Positions 7,444 through 8,508 of a DNA stretch of 8,508 bases are shown piece by piece. Every line of letters begins with the position of its first letter. The stretch's first letter is position 1. The notes under the pieces were generated by a model. It saw only the letters and a list, made by a program, of their open reading frames with translations, did not search any database and was not told the origin of the DNA. The position numbers and the translations under genes are program-made. This DNA is from JBFGJY01 sp041576975 (lineage in GTDB: Bacteria > Pseudomonadota > Gammaproteobacteria > UBA4575): NCBI GenBank assembly GCA_041576975.1, contig JBFGJY010000084.1, positions 1 to 8,508 of the forward strand. The letters run 5' to 3'.

Positions 7444-7503
7444 AGTGGTAATGATAGATAAACAAAATAATACCAAAATTTAATAAGTTAATTATAAAAT
7501 CCA

Positions 7504-8508
7504 TTGACTGACTATCAAACTGTCGTAATTGGAAAAAGTGATACTGTACAGACACTTTTTCTCAATCGGGCCAATCGTCATGGCCTTATTGCTGGTGCAA
7601 CGGGCACCGGAAAGACTGTTACTTTGCAGATTCTTGCCGAGGGTTTTGCTCAAGCTGGAGTACCGGTATTTGCTGCAGACATTAAAGGTGACTTGAGTGG
7701 CATAAGCCAAGCCATCGAAGAAAAACCGAAACTAGTAAAACGAGCTAGTGAGACAGGTGTCGAAAATTATACACCTCGTAAGTTTCCAACCATATTTTGG
7801 GATATTTTTGGAAAGCAAGGACATCCCGTTCGCACTACTGTCTCAGAAATGGGGCCGCTACTGTTATCACGTTTACTTGAACTGAATGACACGCAAGAAG
7901 GCGTATTAAATATTACTTTCAAACTTGCTGACGATGAAGGCTTATTGTTATTAGACTTCAAAGACCTGCGCGCCATGCTTAATTATGTTGGTGAGAATTC
8001 TTCAGAGTTGACGCTTAAATATGGGATGGTCAGCAAACAATCCCTTGGTGCAATTCAGCGAAGATTGCTAGTACTTGAGCAGCAAGGTGCAAAAAACTTT
8101 TTTGGTGAACCAGCATTAGAACTCAAAGATTTAATGCGTACCACTGAAGATGGTATGGGCTATATCAACTTATTTGCAGCTGATGAATTGATGCAAAGCC
8201 CTCGTTTATATTCAACATTTTTATTATGGCTGTTGTCAGAATTGTTTGAGGAATTACCTGAAATCGGTGATCCAGATAAACCCAAGCTTGTATTTTTCTT
8301 TGATGAAGCACATTTGCTCTTTAAGGATGCACCAAAAGTGCTTATTCAAAAAGTAGAGCAAGTGGTACGATTGATTCGTTCAAAAGGTGTAGGTGTCTAT
8401 TTCGTCACACAAAACCCAATTGACATTCCTGATGAAGTTTTAGGTCAATTAGGTAATCGAATTCAACATGCTTTACGCGCTTATACACAACGAGATAAGA
8501 AAGCAGTA
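7504..8508 (+). CDS. yjgR: YjgR/DUF853-family HerA-like P-loop ATPase (3' truncated by window)
   Basis: The frame runs to the last base without a stop, showing 335 residues of a family usually near 500. TTG at 7504 is the chosen start: the frame is closed by TAA at 7495-7497, no ATG or GTG lies between, and the result places Walker A at residue 31, as in E. coli YjgR. No clear Shine-Dalgarno precedes it. Walker A is GATGTGKT (31-38). FAADIKGDLSG (56-66), FWDIFGKQGHPVR (98-110), SEMGPLLLSRLL (114-125) and LNDTQEGVLNI (127-137) are family hallmarks. Walker B is LVFFFDEAH (262-270, Asp267 and Glu268), followed by RSKGVGVYFVTQNP (292-305), a sensor-like strand. HerA-type ATPases form hexamers that move DNA or other substrates in the cytoplasm; the role of YjgR itself is not settled. 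All visible catalytic motifs are intact. Confidence 0.93.
   Translation, partial: MTDYQTVVIGKSDTVQTLFLNRANRHGLIAGATGTGKTVTLQILAEGFAQAGVPVFAADIKGDLSGISQAIEEKPKLVKRASETGVENYTPRKFPTIFWDIFGKQGHPVRTTVSEMGPLLLSRLLELNDTQEGVLNITFKLADDEGLLLLDFKDLRAMLNYVGENSSELTLKYGMVSKQSLGAIQRRLLVLEQQGAKNFFGEPALELKDLMRTTEDGMGYINLFAADELMQSPRLYSTFLLWLLSELFEELPEIGDPDKPKLVFFFDEAHLLFKDAPKVLIQKVEQVVRLIRSKGVGVYFVTQNPIDIPDEVLGQLGNRIQHALRAYTQRDKKAV

Larger units (their letters stand above)
7206..7503. other. Divergent intergenic region between prc and the HerA-like ATPase gene
   Basis: This AT-rich region of 298 bp has no credible coding frame. It must hold promoters for both flanking genes. For prc, a perfect TTGACA lies on the minus strand at 7219-7214 but is too close to the start codon to serve as a -35 for it, and I see no convincing alternative. 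Other structure includes a palindrome AGTATATACT (7340-7349), a small hairpin GGTAT/ATACC (7302-7306 and 7311-7315), and overlapping inverted repeats at 7407-7443 described separately. Confidence 0.6.

Noticed and set aside
7492..7976. Minus-strand frames at 7492-7710 and 7767-7976
   Set aside because: They lie opposite the HerA-like ATPase gene, whose plus-strand motifs are unmistakable.

Overview
The window looks like ordinary chromosomal DNA from an AT-rich (under about 40% G+C by eye) gammaproteobacterium. The evidence is a YdbH/YdbL-type envelope lipid-transport pair, a long YihY/BrkB membrane protein, a full-length tail-specific protease Prc with its C-terminal domain, and a YjgR/DUF853 HerA-like ATPase. 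This combination is typical of Gammaproteobacteria. I cannot name the genus. There are no insertion sequences, phage genes, CRISPR arrays, tRNAs or rRNAs.

Layout. Positions 1-1171 (+) hold the C-terminal part of a YdbH-like protein whose start lies upstream of the window. It is followed at 1262-1870 (+) by a lipoprotein that appears to combine a YnbE-like N-terminus with a YdbL/DUF1318 domain. After a 227-bp gap with a possible promoter, 2098-5099 (+) carries three co-directional genes: yihY, a small all-alpha MazG-like pyrophosphatase resembling dCTPase, and a TraB/PrgY-family membrane protein. The first two are separated by 1 bp and are surely co-transcribed; the third follows after 76 bp. 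The prc gene (5103-7205, -) converges on the TraB gene with only 3 bp between the stop codons. An AT-rich 298-bp region (7206-7503) separates prc from the divergent YjgR/HerA-like ATPase gene (TTG start at 7504), which runs off the right edge.

How the genes fit together. YdbH and YnbE are known in E. coli to form an inner-to-outer-membrane bridge for phospholipids, with YdbL as a helper, so the left end is an envelope lipid-homeostasis module. Prc is a periplasmic protease acting on envelope proteins. YihY and the TraB-family protein are membrane proteins of unsettled function. The dCTPase-like enzyme would clean the nucleotide pool, and the HerA-like ATPase has no firmly settled role.

The most interesting point is the 202-residue lipoprotein. 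It has a lipobox at its N-terminus and, just before the DUF1318 domain, an internal hydrophobic stretch ending in Ala-Tyr-Ala that looks like a retained type I signal peptide. This suggests either a fused YnbE-YdbL or a precursor that is cut in two. I found no convincing wholly novel system.
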